A stretch of DNA of 64,000 nt from Psychrobacter sp. NG25 (GTDB lineage Bacteria; Pseudomonadota; Gammaproteobacteria; Pseudomonadales; Moraxellaceae), in NCBI RefSeq assembly GCF_015234355.1, contig NZ_JADGMV010000002.1, forward strand, positions 248,001 through 312,000, read 5' to 3'. The position numbers and the translations under genes were made by a program. This document shows, piece by piece, positions 38,301-46,687 of the stretch. The notes beneath the pieces are model-generated. The model saw only the letters and a program-made list of their open reading frames with translations. It was not told the origin of the DNA and did no database searches. How positions within the stretch are numbered: the first letter of the stretch is position 1; every line of letters starts with the position of its first letter.

Positions 38301-40102
38301 TCGATTATAACCCTGATGCTGAGTTCCGCAGCTGCAGTGTGTTAGCCATTGGCGAGCTACTAGGCAGCAATAATAATCAAAATGCTAACTCGCCTACGGA
38401 CAATGCTGATAAAAACTTACAGGTTCATACTCTGTACAAAGCCTATGATAAGTTAATCAAACTGGCCGAAGACGATGAGCACTACTTACAAGACGTGGCC
38501 AGTGAAGCCTTGGGTCGCCTTGCACAAGGTGGTGACTTTGAGCATAGTCCGCATATTTTTGAGCTATTAAAATCGCACTTGTCAGACCCCGTAGTCCATT
38601 TCACCAATCCCGCCATTGTCCATTGGTTAAATGGACTGCGCTGGCTCAACACAACGCCTGCTTGGGAGCAAATACGCAGCTATATACGCACTCATATCGA
38701 TAAAGCCATATTCTTCCGTCCACAAAGACATGCGGTATGGCTACTGCAGATGAATAATAGCGATGCCAATAAAGCATTAATTTTAGATATCTTAAAGCAA
38801 AACAATCTAGATCGTGATGTGCTCATGGTGGCTTATACTGCGGCACAGAAAACGTGGGGCAGTCTGGCGTCGCAGATTTATCCTTATGATTGGGCAGCCA
38901 TCCAAAGCCATAATGATGACTTTGCAGAAGAGACGGAGCGTTTGAGCCTAAAGCGTATTATTGATAATAGTAGCATCGATGAGCTGGCAGTGTTCATCAC
39001 GCAGCATGGTGCGCACTTGCCAGCCGATACCCTGATGGCACTGCAAAATGCCATTATGGCCAAGCAAGATATGCCAACATCACAGCTTACCGCGTTAATT
39101 ACCAGTAACAACACACTGACACAGCATATTGGACTGTGCTATCTGACTCAGTATCCAACCAGCTATCTAGACAAAGAACTGGTTGCGACATTGCAGCAAC
39201 GTTTTGAAACCGCCAGTGAGAAATGGCATACACTGATCGATACCATCAACCGCAGTCCGACTACTATCAGTAACAACCAGTGGATCGAGATGGTTGAACA
39301 AGTGGGTAACACTATCAAACAACTGGTTTGGCTAATCATGCGTCATGTGGCCATCAAAACTGCCAAAGGGGCTGTCGATAAAGTGGCGGTTAAGCAGATA
39401 TCAGCAATGTTTGATTGGCTCAACGATGCGCGTCAACCATTGACTACCACCTCTATTCCATTACTGTCTACTACCGTCAGCGATTGGTGGCAGCAAGCAC
39501 TGCTTGCGTTACTGGCCAGACCTGTCGCCGAAGATAAGATGCTGTCAGGTATCGTGGCGACGTTGAGCGCTGTATCGACAGCAACTCAATCGCAGCTCAC
39601 TTATGACAATCAAACCTTGCTAGAAACGTTGCTTGCTCGTATTGAACAAAGCGGTACATCTACCCAAAAATCCATAATAACTGTGGTAAAGAATGCGCTG
39701 AAAAATAAGAGCTCGTTTACCGAGATGCCAATCAATCAGCAGCTACTACAGTGGGTCAGAGCAAAAGATGCCGATGCACTTTATCATTGTGCGAGTAATG
39801 ACAACATGGAGATGACCGTTCGTATCCGTGCCATCGAGGCGCTTGGACAACTACATGATCCAAATATCGAGCAGTGGCTGACGACACTCATGACGCATGA
39901 AAATGCAGATATTCAAAAGCTTGCTTATAAAGTAATGCGTCGCTGGCAGCGTGCCATGGTACGAGCGCAGCAAAAGCGTCCATTATCACCTGGCAACTTG
40001 TCATCTGGCAATACAGAGTCACAACCTAGCTCGACCCAAGCAACACAAAATAGTCAGGACAGCAGTCAAAAAAGCAATCAGGGTGAAGGAGACAGTCAAT
40101 GA
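32375..40102 (+). CDS. Giant WD40/beta-propeller and HEAT-repeat protein
   Basis: A 2575-residue protein. Residues 1-330 look like a beta propeller with WD40-type blades (ALATSSDGSWLVVADKIGDVSSYQW, VNALCFEPVGQYFFSAGADKCLYRT, ITALCVSDTRLFTAADDKSVKSWAF). From about 370 to near the end run many HEAT-type helical pairs (for example DEAIRLTL, SFRAAYALACLQDKRAFGTLISLM, VRQVAMQAYGKLSD, VQFAAAEGLAKCGHADGVNILM). The C-terminus is Ser/Gln-rich. No enzyme motif was found. Such architectures act as large scaffolds. Its stop overlaps the next start by 4 bp (ATGA). It matches the ARM/HEAT partner I recall for type XIII retrons. Confidence 0.85.
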   Translation: MKTITLPYWGQIIGLVSKANSTQAATQKTTKQDGRSIFITRQQQASTTVLYVLDQQGEQFSLSTTALPCAMQAITEIDDSTIVMIGDDGHLYQTDWQAKKVKKTSAKSLLDAPENNNSTIGRAVAMAPLQDALAILYPKHIVVWPYQDSQASSTVIIEPYSSSIATSSKESALTALATSSDGSWLVVADKIGDVSSYQWTSGETKLNLSSRKQLHQGKVNALCFEPVGQYFFSAGADKCLYRTHVQGDLHPVDRAKSSQHSEMITALCVSDTRLFTAADDKSVKSWAFDKGQPNSCKEDLTKARQIVLSSYAEQPTLIVVSADQSLRFIPIDHTQSTSQNSTSQNSTAKNSKLLPVTYIIKDGYQRISQLLTDASNNNDVSFKEGLALLQAQADNQTLELVKKLLADSDTLTANQALQLVQWIATTKLDKTAQVLEQQLSSAHSAKVRLAAFHALADRASTAKRPLHYLEEAFKNRYYEEVVASALQGYLKVAMTDATSQRRILPILREALSHSFANIRKQALASLETLLPDNSPQADLMALDCNQSDIVQSGLIRLYQRGMLNHLEVSRQLMLLQNHRNIEIRQTAFYVSLLSQPKLIEALKQQGDTQTLRTLTDFDDFRLLRGTLLDNASSTAANDNNVKQSDEAIRLTLSTQDFISQADNTQASESKAKTVKSKKPDTESIKLSNDTLEPLLQSLSNSHEDISFRAAYALACLQDKRAFGTLISLMSHEDSAIIRAGVATALGHLNIEDAKAVLPTLLDDKDAGVRQVAMQAYGKLSDNVLSWAATGFASKHQDIHEQSLALFLKHVTPDGLNSGDSSDKSAQMSSEMTDLLLQALNNPFTSIRLEVVKVLLNRQFKQSSDNISKNVSDSAIVDIIKLLQQSLFEDVHQVAIEEWQRLLLSMTSKHKTNKVEETDSQKTNQAVLPLFFADTFAAIRKQAFDIALKQSKHLGFADVMLSALASPYADTKQLALTTVQARANTTQLIQLMPALVAMFADDSIELRKQALTVALALTDLQPTILANKNSTDDQPNQHEALITAALNSPYPDIQLTVAQLLASQSRLYADEKQAQRSDEQAYQVFKHYLELPMPSQGKKSDSYTQWHSHVSQALSGLSKLAYPSKHDALGWYAKYLHHPDADFKPLAPKITQIVSFEDVDLLVKWQKDERDIISQSASLCLAILGDARGQYFLTHDIRDETDNLSTLVAPMTPTHWLQAQHGLGVTHARQLQPLFESEPYAVAARLLLIFNDLQNGLQDSLQAPEKTATSTGRPNRLIEALSFADNDTAVVYANILARYPIDVQHPNNQKALSLTWQYLSDYLSRQLGSILSSHSEVITMMMDAMPNTADKGGVKGQSNNTASIRVSILTTVSTEKLLQLANLSRHQQPLVRAQTISVICHLSELLAHDYYDDEDDVFETLQKWQRSLQALLSAHPVSASIQDVANDNMQASCDSSTDKQDSQEVHYPYQSLAFGAWIGVIRVSDDYYANSSTTDQAIRGLMWLATQSSQLNTNNNTNNDEDWRDSTSRVLLPLLNHSSFDTRELAWACLYKLDMPANKLADYAMSTPYRDMVKRGLDLLLDTVNNNAVQQQSKPSDTATVSSADQQLIDLLKTNNHTLAEETYQLLKGRLGHLPASLLGLQTYCQSLLPQIVAEWKQVIVTPFANSQTPSVQRQDKLTFLLQAVKSDDWSAKYQALEQLVEFYDVLFADSTLFDNLFDFAEDARTSGEKYRSSKLLSDALISYQYLNKNTLEGRLESSFDITTAEQVANAAHFRLLALLDDPHNKKPKQIIYWDIADLRNKKLVEPLLQRLENLFEHTPEKNKEERKYLFTTLLKISGYDQKIEDYLEEREDTRWLQRQHPRDPQVLLSLFITLMNHNDYELATQLLPSLAWVQSDDSDLSSRIDTALALAYEQIPANHTFKLVEALAYRAKRRHGSIASLQNALRNKDADVQFAAAEGLAKCGHADGVNILMATIDYNPDAEFRSCSVLAIGELLGSNNNQNANSPTDNADKNLQVHTLYKAYDKLIKLAEDDEHYLQDVASEALGRLAQGGDFEHSPHIFELLKSHLSDPVVHFTNPAIVHWLNGLRWLNTTPAWEQIRSYIRTHIDKAIFFRPQRHAVWLLQMNNSDANKALILDILKQNNLDRDVLMVAYTAAQKTWGSLASQIYPYDWAAIQSHNDDFAEETERLSLKRIIDNSSIDELAVFITQHGAHLPADTLMALQNAIMAKQDMPTSQLTALITSNNTLTQHIGLCYLTQYPTSYLDKELVATLQQRFETASEKWHTLIDTINRSPTTISNNQWIEMVEQVGNTIKQLVWLIMRHVAIKTAKGAVDKVAVKQISAMFDWLNDARQPLTTTSIPLLSTTVSDWWQQALLALLARPVAEDKMLSGIVATLSAVSTATQSQLTYDNQTLLETLLARIEQSGTSTQKSIITVVKNALKNKSSFTEMPINQQLLQWVRAKDADALYHCASNDNMEMTVRIRAIEALGQLHDPNIEQWLTTLMTHENADIQKLAYKVMRRWQRAMVRAQQKRPLSPGNLSSGNTESQPSSTQATQNSQDSSQKSNQGEGDSQ

Positions 40103-42354
40103 CTATAGATAACCAATTGGACCAAGCGTCAGAAACAAAGTCAGAAGTAGTAGTAAACACTGATGGCTTGATGATGCAATTAGACTACGCTGCACCTAGT
40201 CAAATCAGTCAAGTTAACGAATCGTCAGACTCATTGTCGGAGGCGCAAACAAGCGAACACACTCAGCATGTAGCACTATTTGCTCAGCTGAATCGATCTG
40301 ACGTTAACTTCCACGGTAAGGTCAAGTCTCCTCTTGTTTTTCGTGACAGTTTGCTAGCATTGTTTGATGTGGTGAGTAGTGACTACCGTTATGTGCCAAA
40401 AGACCGCTCAGCATATACGGTATTTATGCAGATGCGCCGTGCTAGCAGCAATAAAAACCTATTTACCGCACAACGTGATTATTTCACGTGGCTATTCGAT
40501 AACGACCCACTCGCCTTTTGTATTTTAGATCCGATTATTCAGGTGCACGAGCAAGGCGTTAGCTTTGAGGTATTTAGCCGTGATGAAGGCTGCTATGCTC
40601 AATTGACATTGACCAATGAGATTTTTGAGCAAAGTACCAAACCTACCATTGGTACCACAAACATTGATTACAGCGCGGCTCTATTTAACGGTATTGAAAA
40701 AATTCGCGACCATCAACAAACGATATTAGACATTGGTCATGAAGCGGTCGGCTTACAGCTACTCGAAACCATACCAGAAACAGATGTAGCAGATACTGAT
40801 AGCGATGTAGCCAACCCTAGCGTAAAAGAGCAGATCATAGAAAAACGTATCAATGTACCAAAAAGTTGGATCAGAGCGCTGTTACAAGTACAGTCTGCAG
40901 GCCAATTACCACAAGATACTATTCATCTTGATCCAATCGCATTGTATAACGTATTGTTTGAGCTACGTATGCATGCTGATATCAAAGGTAAGCGCCGTGG
41001 TCTACTCATCGAGCTCAGGCCTCAGCAGCTGCCAGTGATTATACTAGAGCCTTTTGACATCACCGTTACCAGCCAAGTGAGTCAACAGCAAAAACCCTAT
41101 CAAGGGCAACAAGCAAAACTAATTCGCTTGTGGGGTCGCAGGCGTCTGAGTCTACTAAAACGTCTGTTACCACATACTGATAGCGTGTCCGTATCACTAC
41201 TGGGTCAAGGTATGCCAAGCTACTGGACGCTAAAAGGCAAAGGCTTCCACTTCACCTTTGCTATGACCGGCTTTAGCCAAGCCAATTGGTCACAGTCATT
41301 AAACTTTGATTTGTTGCTACCCAAGCGCCCATTGCACAATACATTAGCTGCTAGTGAAGAAAACCTTTCAGACAGCCATAACGATAGTAACGATAGTAAC
41401 GATGACAATAATGGCTTGTCTGTATTAATTAAAACACTGGCGAGCACCCCTAGTACTTTAGACGATTTGGTAAAGTCGCTGTCAGCAGATGCTTTATTGA
41501 AATCTGTGCCTGTTTCCCACTCACAAGTGCAGCAATGGTTACTATCAGGTACGCAGCAAGGGTTGATTCGCTTTGAGATGGCGACACAGCTGTATCATTA
41601 CCGACCTTTGACTCAAGTGCCGCTTGAAATGGCGCAGTTCGCTTATCACAACGAAGCAGAAAAGCAGGCTTTTGATTTGATTGGCCGTACAGATGCTGTG
41701 CAGAAATTCACAGTCGAGACTGTCGCTGTCAAAGGTATCACTATCCGTGCAGATATTCATGTCGAGGAAGACAGGCGCACTTATCACAGCCAGCTGCAAT
41801 TAGGCGACGAAGGACTGGTGACCAAAGCAGAGTGTAGCTGCCCGCAATACTTGCAACATCGTCTTACTCATGGTGTGTGTGCGCATCTTATCGCGCTGCG
41901 CCTTAGATACAACCAGTACGACCCTAATAACACGAGCAATGATAGCTGGCATGATACTCGAGTCTTGAGTAAACGCGTGCCAAGCAAGCGTCTTAATAAC
42001 CCTAAGAACACTCAAGCAAACGTACAAGAAAGTGCAAAAATAAAATCAGCTAATAGCTCGCTTATGGCATTACCTTCTGCAGCGACGCTTGATTTGACTG
42101 CCCTAGCTCAACCAGCTGCTCATCCACATACGAATGAAAACGGTAAGGCGCAGGATTTAGCAGCGCAAGAGAGTTCTATTGCTTATGTTTACATCACTAT
42201 TGCTCATAAGAAAATCACCATCGAACAAACAATAAGTGGCAAAGATACGCGCCAACAACTGGCGTTTAATCAACCTGCTCAAGCCAAATCCGCTTTTTTA
42301 CAACATATTGCCAGATTTGAAGCCAAAGGCTTTATCGAAAACCAAGGGATGTAA
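40099..42354 (+). CDS. SWIM zinc-finger protein (WHSWIM-like)
   Basis: A 751-residue protein with a SWIM zinc finger at C579, C581, C594 and H596 (CxCx12CxH: AECSCPQYL...GVCAHLIALRL). SWIM domains bind DNA or proteins. Upstream there are helical regions and a winged-helix-like part (LDDLVKSLSADALLKSVPVSHSQVQQWLLSGTQQGLIRFEM, about 450-490), so the WHSWIM label fits. The Asp/Ser/Asn-rich stretch near 415-435 is low complexity. The gene overlaps the giant HEAT gene by 4 bp and precedes the RT gene by 3 bp, so all three are translated as a unit. I see no nuclease motif. Confidence 0.83.
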   Translation: MTIDNQLDQASETKSEVVVNTDGLMMQLDYAAPSQISQVNESSDSLSEAQTSEHTQHVALFAQLNRSDVNFHGKVKSPLVFRDSLLALFDVVSSDYRYVPKDRSAYTVFMQMRRASSNKNLFTAQRDYFTWLFDNDPLAFCILDPIIQVHEQGVSFEVFSRDEGCYAQLTLTNEIFEQSTKPTIGTTNIDYSAALFNGIEKIRDHQQTILDIGHEAVGLQLLETIPETDVADTDSDVANPSVKEQIIEKRINVPKSWIRALLQVQSAGQLPQDTIHLDPIALYNVLFELRMHADIKGKRRGLLIELRPQQLPVIILEPFDITVTSQVSQQQKPYQGQQAKLIRLWGRRRLSLLKRLLPHTDSVSVSLLGQGMPSYWTLKGKGFHFTFAMTGFSQANWSQSLNFDLLLPKRPLHNTLAASEENLSDSHNDSNDSNDDNNGLSVLIKTLASTPSTLDDLVKSLSADALLKSVPVSHSQVQQWLLSGTQQGLIRFEMATQLYHYRPLTQVPLEMAQFAYHNEAEKQAFDLIGRTDAVQKFTVETVAVKGITIRADIHVEEDRRTYHSQLQLGDEGLVTKAECSCPQYLQHRLTHGVCAHLIALRLRYNQYDPNNTSNDSWHDTRVLSKRVPSKRLNNPKNTQANVQESAKIKSANSSLMALPSAATLDLTALAQPAAHPHTNENGKAQDLAAQESSIAYVYITIAHKKITIEQTISGKDTRQQLAFNQPAQAKSAFLQHIARFEAKGFIENQGM

Positions 42355-42357
42355 TGT

Positions 42358-43779
42358 ATGACCACTCAAATAGCAAACAATAATGATTACATCAGTCCTG
42401 AGCCAACACCCACTCCTTTTGAGCGTCAGTGGCAACAGCTATGGCAAGACATTGAGCAGGCAGGTGGACGTTACCAATATGTGCAACAGCAACTGGTCAG
42501 TCAAGGATTTATGGTTGATCGCAAACCTGTCGATAACATGAGTCCAAAAGAACGTGAGCGCTATAAAAAAGCCTTAAAAAAGGAAGCCGCTGAAGAAAAA
42601 AGTCTCAAAAAGGCTGCTTGGCAAGCATATAAAGCGCATCACATGGTTTATCTTGGTCGTCATGTATATTGGTCAGATGATACCAGTACTGATAAGTGGG
42701 ATGTCAAAGACGCCGCCAATCGTCTTATCGAAAACAAATTACCACTGTTAAATAAACACAACGAACTCGCAGAGGCTGTGAACCTTACTATCCCGCAATT
42801 AAAGGGACTTTGCTATCAAAGAGAGGTCGCCACCAATCTGTCTTATTCGCATTTTACGATTGCCAAACGCAATGGGACAGCGCGTCAAATATGGTCGCCG
42901 ATACCGCGTTTAAAGTTTGTACAACGCTGGATTTTGCACAATATTTTGAATAACTTAACAACGCATGGTGCCGCTCATGGCTTCGTACGTGGCAAATCTA
43001 TCGTGACCAACGCAGCGGTACATAGCAACAGCGAGTTACTTATCAAGTTGGATGTTAAAGACTTCTTTCCTAGTGTCAGCTGGCGCCGTGTCAAAGGTGT
43101 GTTCCGTCATGCCGGCTATCCAGAGCAGATTTCTACCTTATTGTCATTACTCTGTACCGAATCGCCTCGTCAAGTGGTGCAGCAAGATGGCAAAACTTAT
43201 TACGTGGCGCTAGGAGACAGAGCATTGCCACAAGGTGCCCCTACTAGCCCTGCGTTAACGAACATCGTCTGCTTAAATTTGGATCGTCGTTTAACAGGAC
43301 TGGCTGACAAAATCGGCCTGCGTTATAGTCGCTATGCAGATGATTTGACCTTTAGTATGCCCGCTGTTGCAGACACCAAAACTAAATCAAAAGTTAAAAC
43401 TAGCACCACAAAAAAACAAACCGATACGCAGCACAATAAACTGATTGGGCAACTATTAGGATCAGTTCATAAGATATTACGCGAAGAAGGTTTTGTATTA
43501 AACGATGATAAAACGCGTGTGATTCGTAAAGGCAATCAGCACAACGTTACTGGCATGGTGGTGAATGGCGACGGTGTCCCAAGGGTCTCCCGCCAAATCA
43601 AACGCATGTTACGTGCAGCGCTTCATAATTTAGAGGCAGGCGGCAAATTACGTGCTGATGAGACTTTAAATACGCTGTCAGGATATGCCGCTTGGATAGC
43701 CTCGGCAGAGCCAGATTTGGGACATAGTTATCTAGATAGAATTGAGCGTTTACAAGTGAAGCAAGAAACATCTGCATAA
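42358..43779 (+). CDS. Retron-type reverse transcriptase
   Basis: A 473-residue reverse transcriptase. Catalytic core: LDVKDFFPS (231-239, Asp235 region), QGAPTSP (292-298), YADD (326-329), and the RT4/5 downstream block. Retron-specific signatures are both present: NAAVH (N218-H222, the NAxxH motif) and VTG (397-399). The N-terminal 150 residues are a helical, charged extension not found in short retron RTs. A Lys/Thr/Gln-rich insert of about 25 residues lies just after YADD (338-360). The RT normally copies the msd of its own ncRNA to msDNA; the candidate RNA here lies about 13.8 kb upstream, at the head of the operon. Next 3' is a terminator. Confidence 0.93.
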   Translation: MTTQIANNNDYISPEPTPTPFERQWQQLWQDIEQAGGRYQYVQQQLVSQGFMVDRKPVDNMSPKERERYKKALKKEAAEEKSLKKAAWQAYKAHHMVYLGRHVYWSDDTSTDKWDVKDAANRLIENKLPLLNKHNELAEAVNLTIPQLKGLCYQREVATNLSYSHFTIAKRNGTARQIWSPIPRLKFVQRWILHNILNNLTTHGAAHGFVRGKSIVTNAAVHSNSELLIKLDVKDFFPSVSWRRVKGVFRHAGYPEQISTLLSLLCTESPRQVVQQDGKTYYVALGDRALPQGAPTSPALTNIVCLNLDRRLTGLADKIGLRYSRYADDLTFSMPAVADTKTKSKVKTSTTKKQTDTQHNKLIGQLLGSVHKILREEGFVLNDDKTRVIRKGNQHNVTGMVVNGDGVPRVSRQIKRMLRAALHNLEAGGKLRADETLNTLSGYAAWIASAEPDLGHSYLDRIERLQVKQETSA

Positions 43780-43801
43780 ATATTTATTTATATTTATAAA
43801 A

Positions 43802-43837
43802 AATGAGTATTAGAGAATTCCATTTCTAATACTCATT
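43802..43837. terminator. Terminator between RT gene and UvrA-like gene
   Basis: AATGAGTATTAGA pairs with TCTAATACTCATT around a 10-nt loop. The minus strand ends in TTTTT, so it clearly stops the UvrA-like gene; for the RT gene it is a weak stop as no T run follows. Confidence 0.75.
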
Positions 43838-43872
43838 CAAGTGAAGCATGTTAGCGCAGAATTATATTTTAA

Positions 43873-46440
43873 TTAGACTAATAAGAACGGTGCAGTACGG
43901 CTTTCTTTTGATTGGGCAACGTCATATGGCGTACCTTGAGCGACGATTAGCCCGCCAGCATCCCCTGCCCCTGGTCCGATATCAATGATCCAGTCACTAT
44001 TGCTCGCCACTTGCATGTCATGTTCAACCATGATGACAGTATTGCCCGCATCGACAAGACCGTTTAACTGGGCCATGAGCATGGTCACATCAGCAGGATG
44101 TAGACCTGTAGTTGGCTCATCCAATATGTATAGCGTGTTGCCTCGTTGCACACGCTGCAGCTCAGTGGCAAGCTTAATCCGTTGCGCTTCACCGCCTGAT
44201 AGTTCGGTGGCAGACTGACCCAAACGTAAGTAACCAAGTCCAACTTGTAGTAACGCCTCTAATGCACGCAAAATAGGCGCTTCATCGACGAAAAATTTGT
44301 ATGCTGCTTCCACTGTTAAGTTCAAGACTTCAGCGATGTTTTTATCTCGATAAGTGATTGCTAGTGTATCATCGTCATAGCGTTGCCCATGACATACCTG
44401 ACAAGGCGCATAGACGCTTGGCAAAAACAACAGCTCAACACTGACAAACCCTAAACCTTCGCAATTTGGGCAGCGGCCTTTGGTAGTATTAAACGAAAAC
44501 CTGCCAGCATCATAGCCTTGCGCTTTTGCTTGCTTGATCGCTGCAAACAGCTTACGTACATCGTCAAACAAACCAGTATAGGTTGCCAAATTAGAGCGCG
44601 GTGTACGACCAATTGCTTTTTGATTGATATTAATGAGACGACGGACGTGCTCCATGCCAGCGACAATTTCACCGCCAGTTACTGACTCGAGCTCCTGCTC
44701 AAGTAAGTCCGCCTCACCGACAGGCGCTTCTGTGACTGTCTTTTGACCCAATGCTTCACTGATAAGCTCTACCAACGCTTGGCTGACGAGGCTTGATTTT
44801 CCTGAGCCTGATACCCCTGTGACGCTGGTCATCACCCCAAGCGGAAACTCAACGTCTAATCCTGTGATATTGTTTCGCTCAATGTTGGCAAGCTTGAGCC
44901 ACTCTGTCGGCTGTCTTGTACTATATTTTGACTGTGCGTTAGACGTAGCATTGGCAAAGAGATATTGGCCAGTATGCGACTGTTTAACCTCACGAAGGCC
45001 CTCTATAGGACCACTATAGACAATCTCGCCGCCATGCGTGCCTGCCTTTGGCCCAACATCGACTATCCAGTCAGCATGTCTAATGACACTCACGTCATGC
45101 TCAACGACAAACACCGAGTTACCAGCCGCGATTAGCTCATCCAACGCCCCTAGCAATGCTTGAGTATCAGCAGGATGCAGACCTGCCGATGGCTCATCAA
45201 GGACATATACCACGCCAAACAGCTGCGAGCGAATTTGAGTGGCTAATCGCAGTCGCTGTAGCTCACCAGGAGAGAGTGTTGGTGTGGTACGCTCAAGCGA
45301 GAGATAGCCTAGCCCTAACCTTGTCAGCGCTTCAACACGTGACAAAATATCACTGGCAATACGTTGGGCAACGATGGCTTTTTCGCGGTTTGGTGTCTCA
45401 TTAGCTACCTTGGTACGTGCGGGTTTTTCCAGTTTTTGTGCCATTTCAGTCAGTGTTAGCTGTGATAACTCACCGATATCAAGTCCTGCAAACTTAACCG
45501 ATAGCGATTCTTTCTTTAGTTTTTTACCATGACATTCTGGGCACTCAGATATCTGCATAAATTGCGAGACGCGCTTTTTGGTACGTGGGCTTTGGGTCGT
45601 GGCAAAAGAGTGCAAAATGAAGTTTTTGGCACTGGTAAAAGTACCCATGTAGTTTGGCTTTTCGCCTTTAGCGATCGCATCGCGCGTTTGCTCAATGTTG
45701 TATTCAGGATAGACAGGCACCGTCGGCGTATCATCCGTAAACAAAATCCAGTCGCGTGTTTTTTTCGGTAATGTACGCCATGGTTTATCAATATCATAGC
45801 CCAATGTAGTCAATATACGGCTAAGGTTTTGACCTTGCCACGCTGGTGGCCATGCTGCAATCGCACGCTCACGGATGGTTTTGGTGTTATCTGGCACCAG
45901 CAGCTCTTCAGTGACCTCAAATACGCGGCCAATACCTGAACAAGTCGGGCAAGCACCATCTGGCGTATTGGGAGAGAACGCATCTGCGTATAGAATCTCT
46001 TGATCTGCCGGATACTCTCCTGCTCGTGAGTACAGCATACGCAAACCATTAGATATCGTCGTCACGCTACCCACGGACGAGCGCACTGAAGGCGTACCCC
46101 GCTTTTGCTGCAAAGCAACTGCTGGTGGCAACCCTTCTATACTATCGACATCTGGCTCATCAACCTGATCGATCAAGCGTCTAGCATAAGGCGATACAGA
46201 ATCAAGATAACGGCGTTGTGACTCAGCAAACAATGTACCAAATGCCAGTGACGACTTTCCTGAGCCTGATATACCAGTAAAGACCACTAAGGCATTGCGA
46301 GGTAAATCAACATCAACGTTCTTTAGGTTGTGAACGCGTGCACCTCTTACTTGAATGTTTTCTTGGTCAGGGTTATAAAGAGTGTTTCTCACTGCGCTTG
46401 TTTTACTTGTTTTTTCTTCTAATTTTTTTGGGTTCGCCAT
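43873..46440 (-). CDS. Short UvrA-type ABC ATPase (UvrA paralogue)
   Basis: An 855-residue tandem ABC protein of the UvrA family. Walker A motifs are [15 protein letters not shown] near residue 57 and [15 protein letters not shown] near 545; zinc knuckles include [17 protein letters not shown] and CPNCEGLG...CQVCHGQRY; signature motifs [12 protein letters not shown] and [12 protein letters not shown] are intact. It is about 85 residues shorter than housekeeping UvrA (about 940) and the region before the first signature is reduced, as in drug-resistance UvrA2/DrrC-type proteins. It is therefore probably not the main repair UvrA. Role in repair or drug tolerance is uncertain. Confidence 0.87.
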   Translation of the reverse strand: MANPKKLEEKTSKTSAVRNTLYNPDQENIQVRGARVHNLKNVDVDLPRNALVVFTGISGSGKSSLAFGTLFAESQRRYLDSVSPYARRLIDQVDEPDVDSIEGLPPAVALQQKRGTPSVRSSVGSVTTISNGLRMLYSRAGEYPADQEILYADAFSPNTPDGACPTCSGIGRVFEVTEELLVPDNTKTIRERAIAAWPPAWQGQNLSRILTTLGYDIDKPWRTLPKKTRDWILFTDDTPTVPVYPEYNIEQTRDAIAKGEKPNYMGTFTSAKNFILHSFATTQSPRTKKRVSQFMQISECPECHGKKLKKESLSVKFAGLDIGELSQLTLTEMAQKLEKPARTKVANETPNREKAIVAQRIASDILSRVEALTRLGLGYLSLERTTPTLSPGELQRLRLATQIRSQLFGVVYVLDEPSAGLHPADTQALLGALDELIAAGNSVFVVEHDVSVIRHADWIVDVGPKAGTHGGEIVYSGPIEGLREVKQSHTGQYLFANATSNAQSKYSTRQPTEWLKLANIERNNITGLDVEFPLGVMTSVTGVSGSGKSSLVSQALVELISEALGQKTVTEAPVGEADLLEQELESVTGGEIVAGMEHVRRLININQKAIGRTPRSNLATYTGLFDDVRKLFAAIKQAKAQGYDAGRFSFNTTKGRCPNCEGLGFVSVELLFLPSVYAPCQVCHGQRYDDDTLAITYRDKNIAEVLNLTVEAAYKFFVDEAPILRALEALLQVGLGYLRLGQSATELSGGEAQRIKLATELQRVQRGNTLYILDEPTTGLHPADVTMLMAQLNGLVDAGNTVIMVEHDMQVASNSDWIIDIGPGAGDAGGLIVAQGTPYDVAQSKESRTAPFLLV

Positions 46441-46622
46441 AACGTTATTGTTCCTATCAAATCGTTGTTTATTCCTAACGTGCCTAGTTTTATTTAATTA
46501 GTTGTCTTTATTCAATTAGCAGAAAGGTTAACATGTACTAATGCAAGGCTATGGCTAGGCTTACGTATCAATAGCATAGATAGACAAAACGATAACTCAA
46601 GTCACCCAATCATTAATAATAA

Positions 46623-46646
46623 AAAACCCGCATCAACGCGGGTTTT
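46623..46646. terminator. Terminator of the DUF819 gene
   Basis: AAAACCCGC pairs with GCGGGTTTT around ATCAAC, with a T run on the minus strand. Confidence 0.85.
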
Positions 46647-46687
46647 GTTTAGCAAAAAATACTATCAGGATAATAATGACTTGGAGA

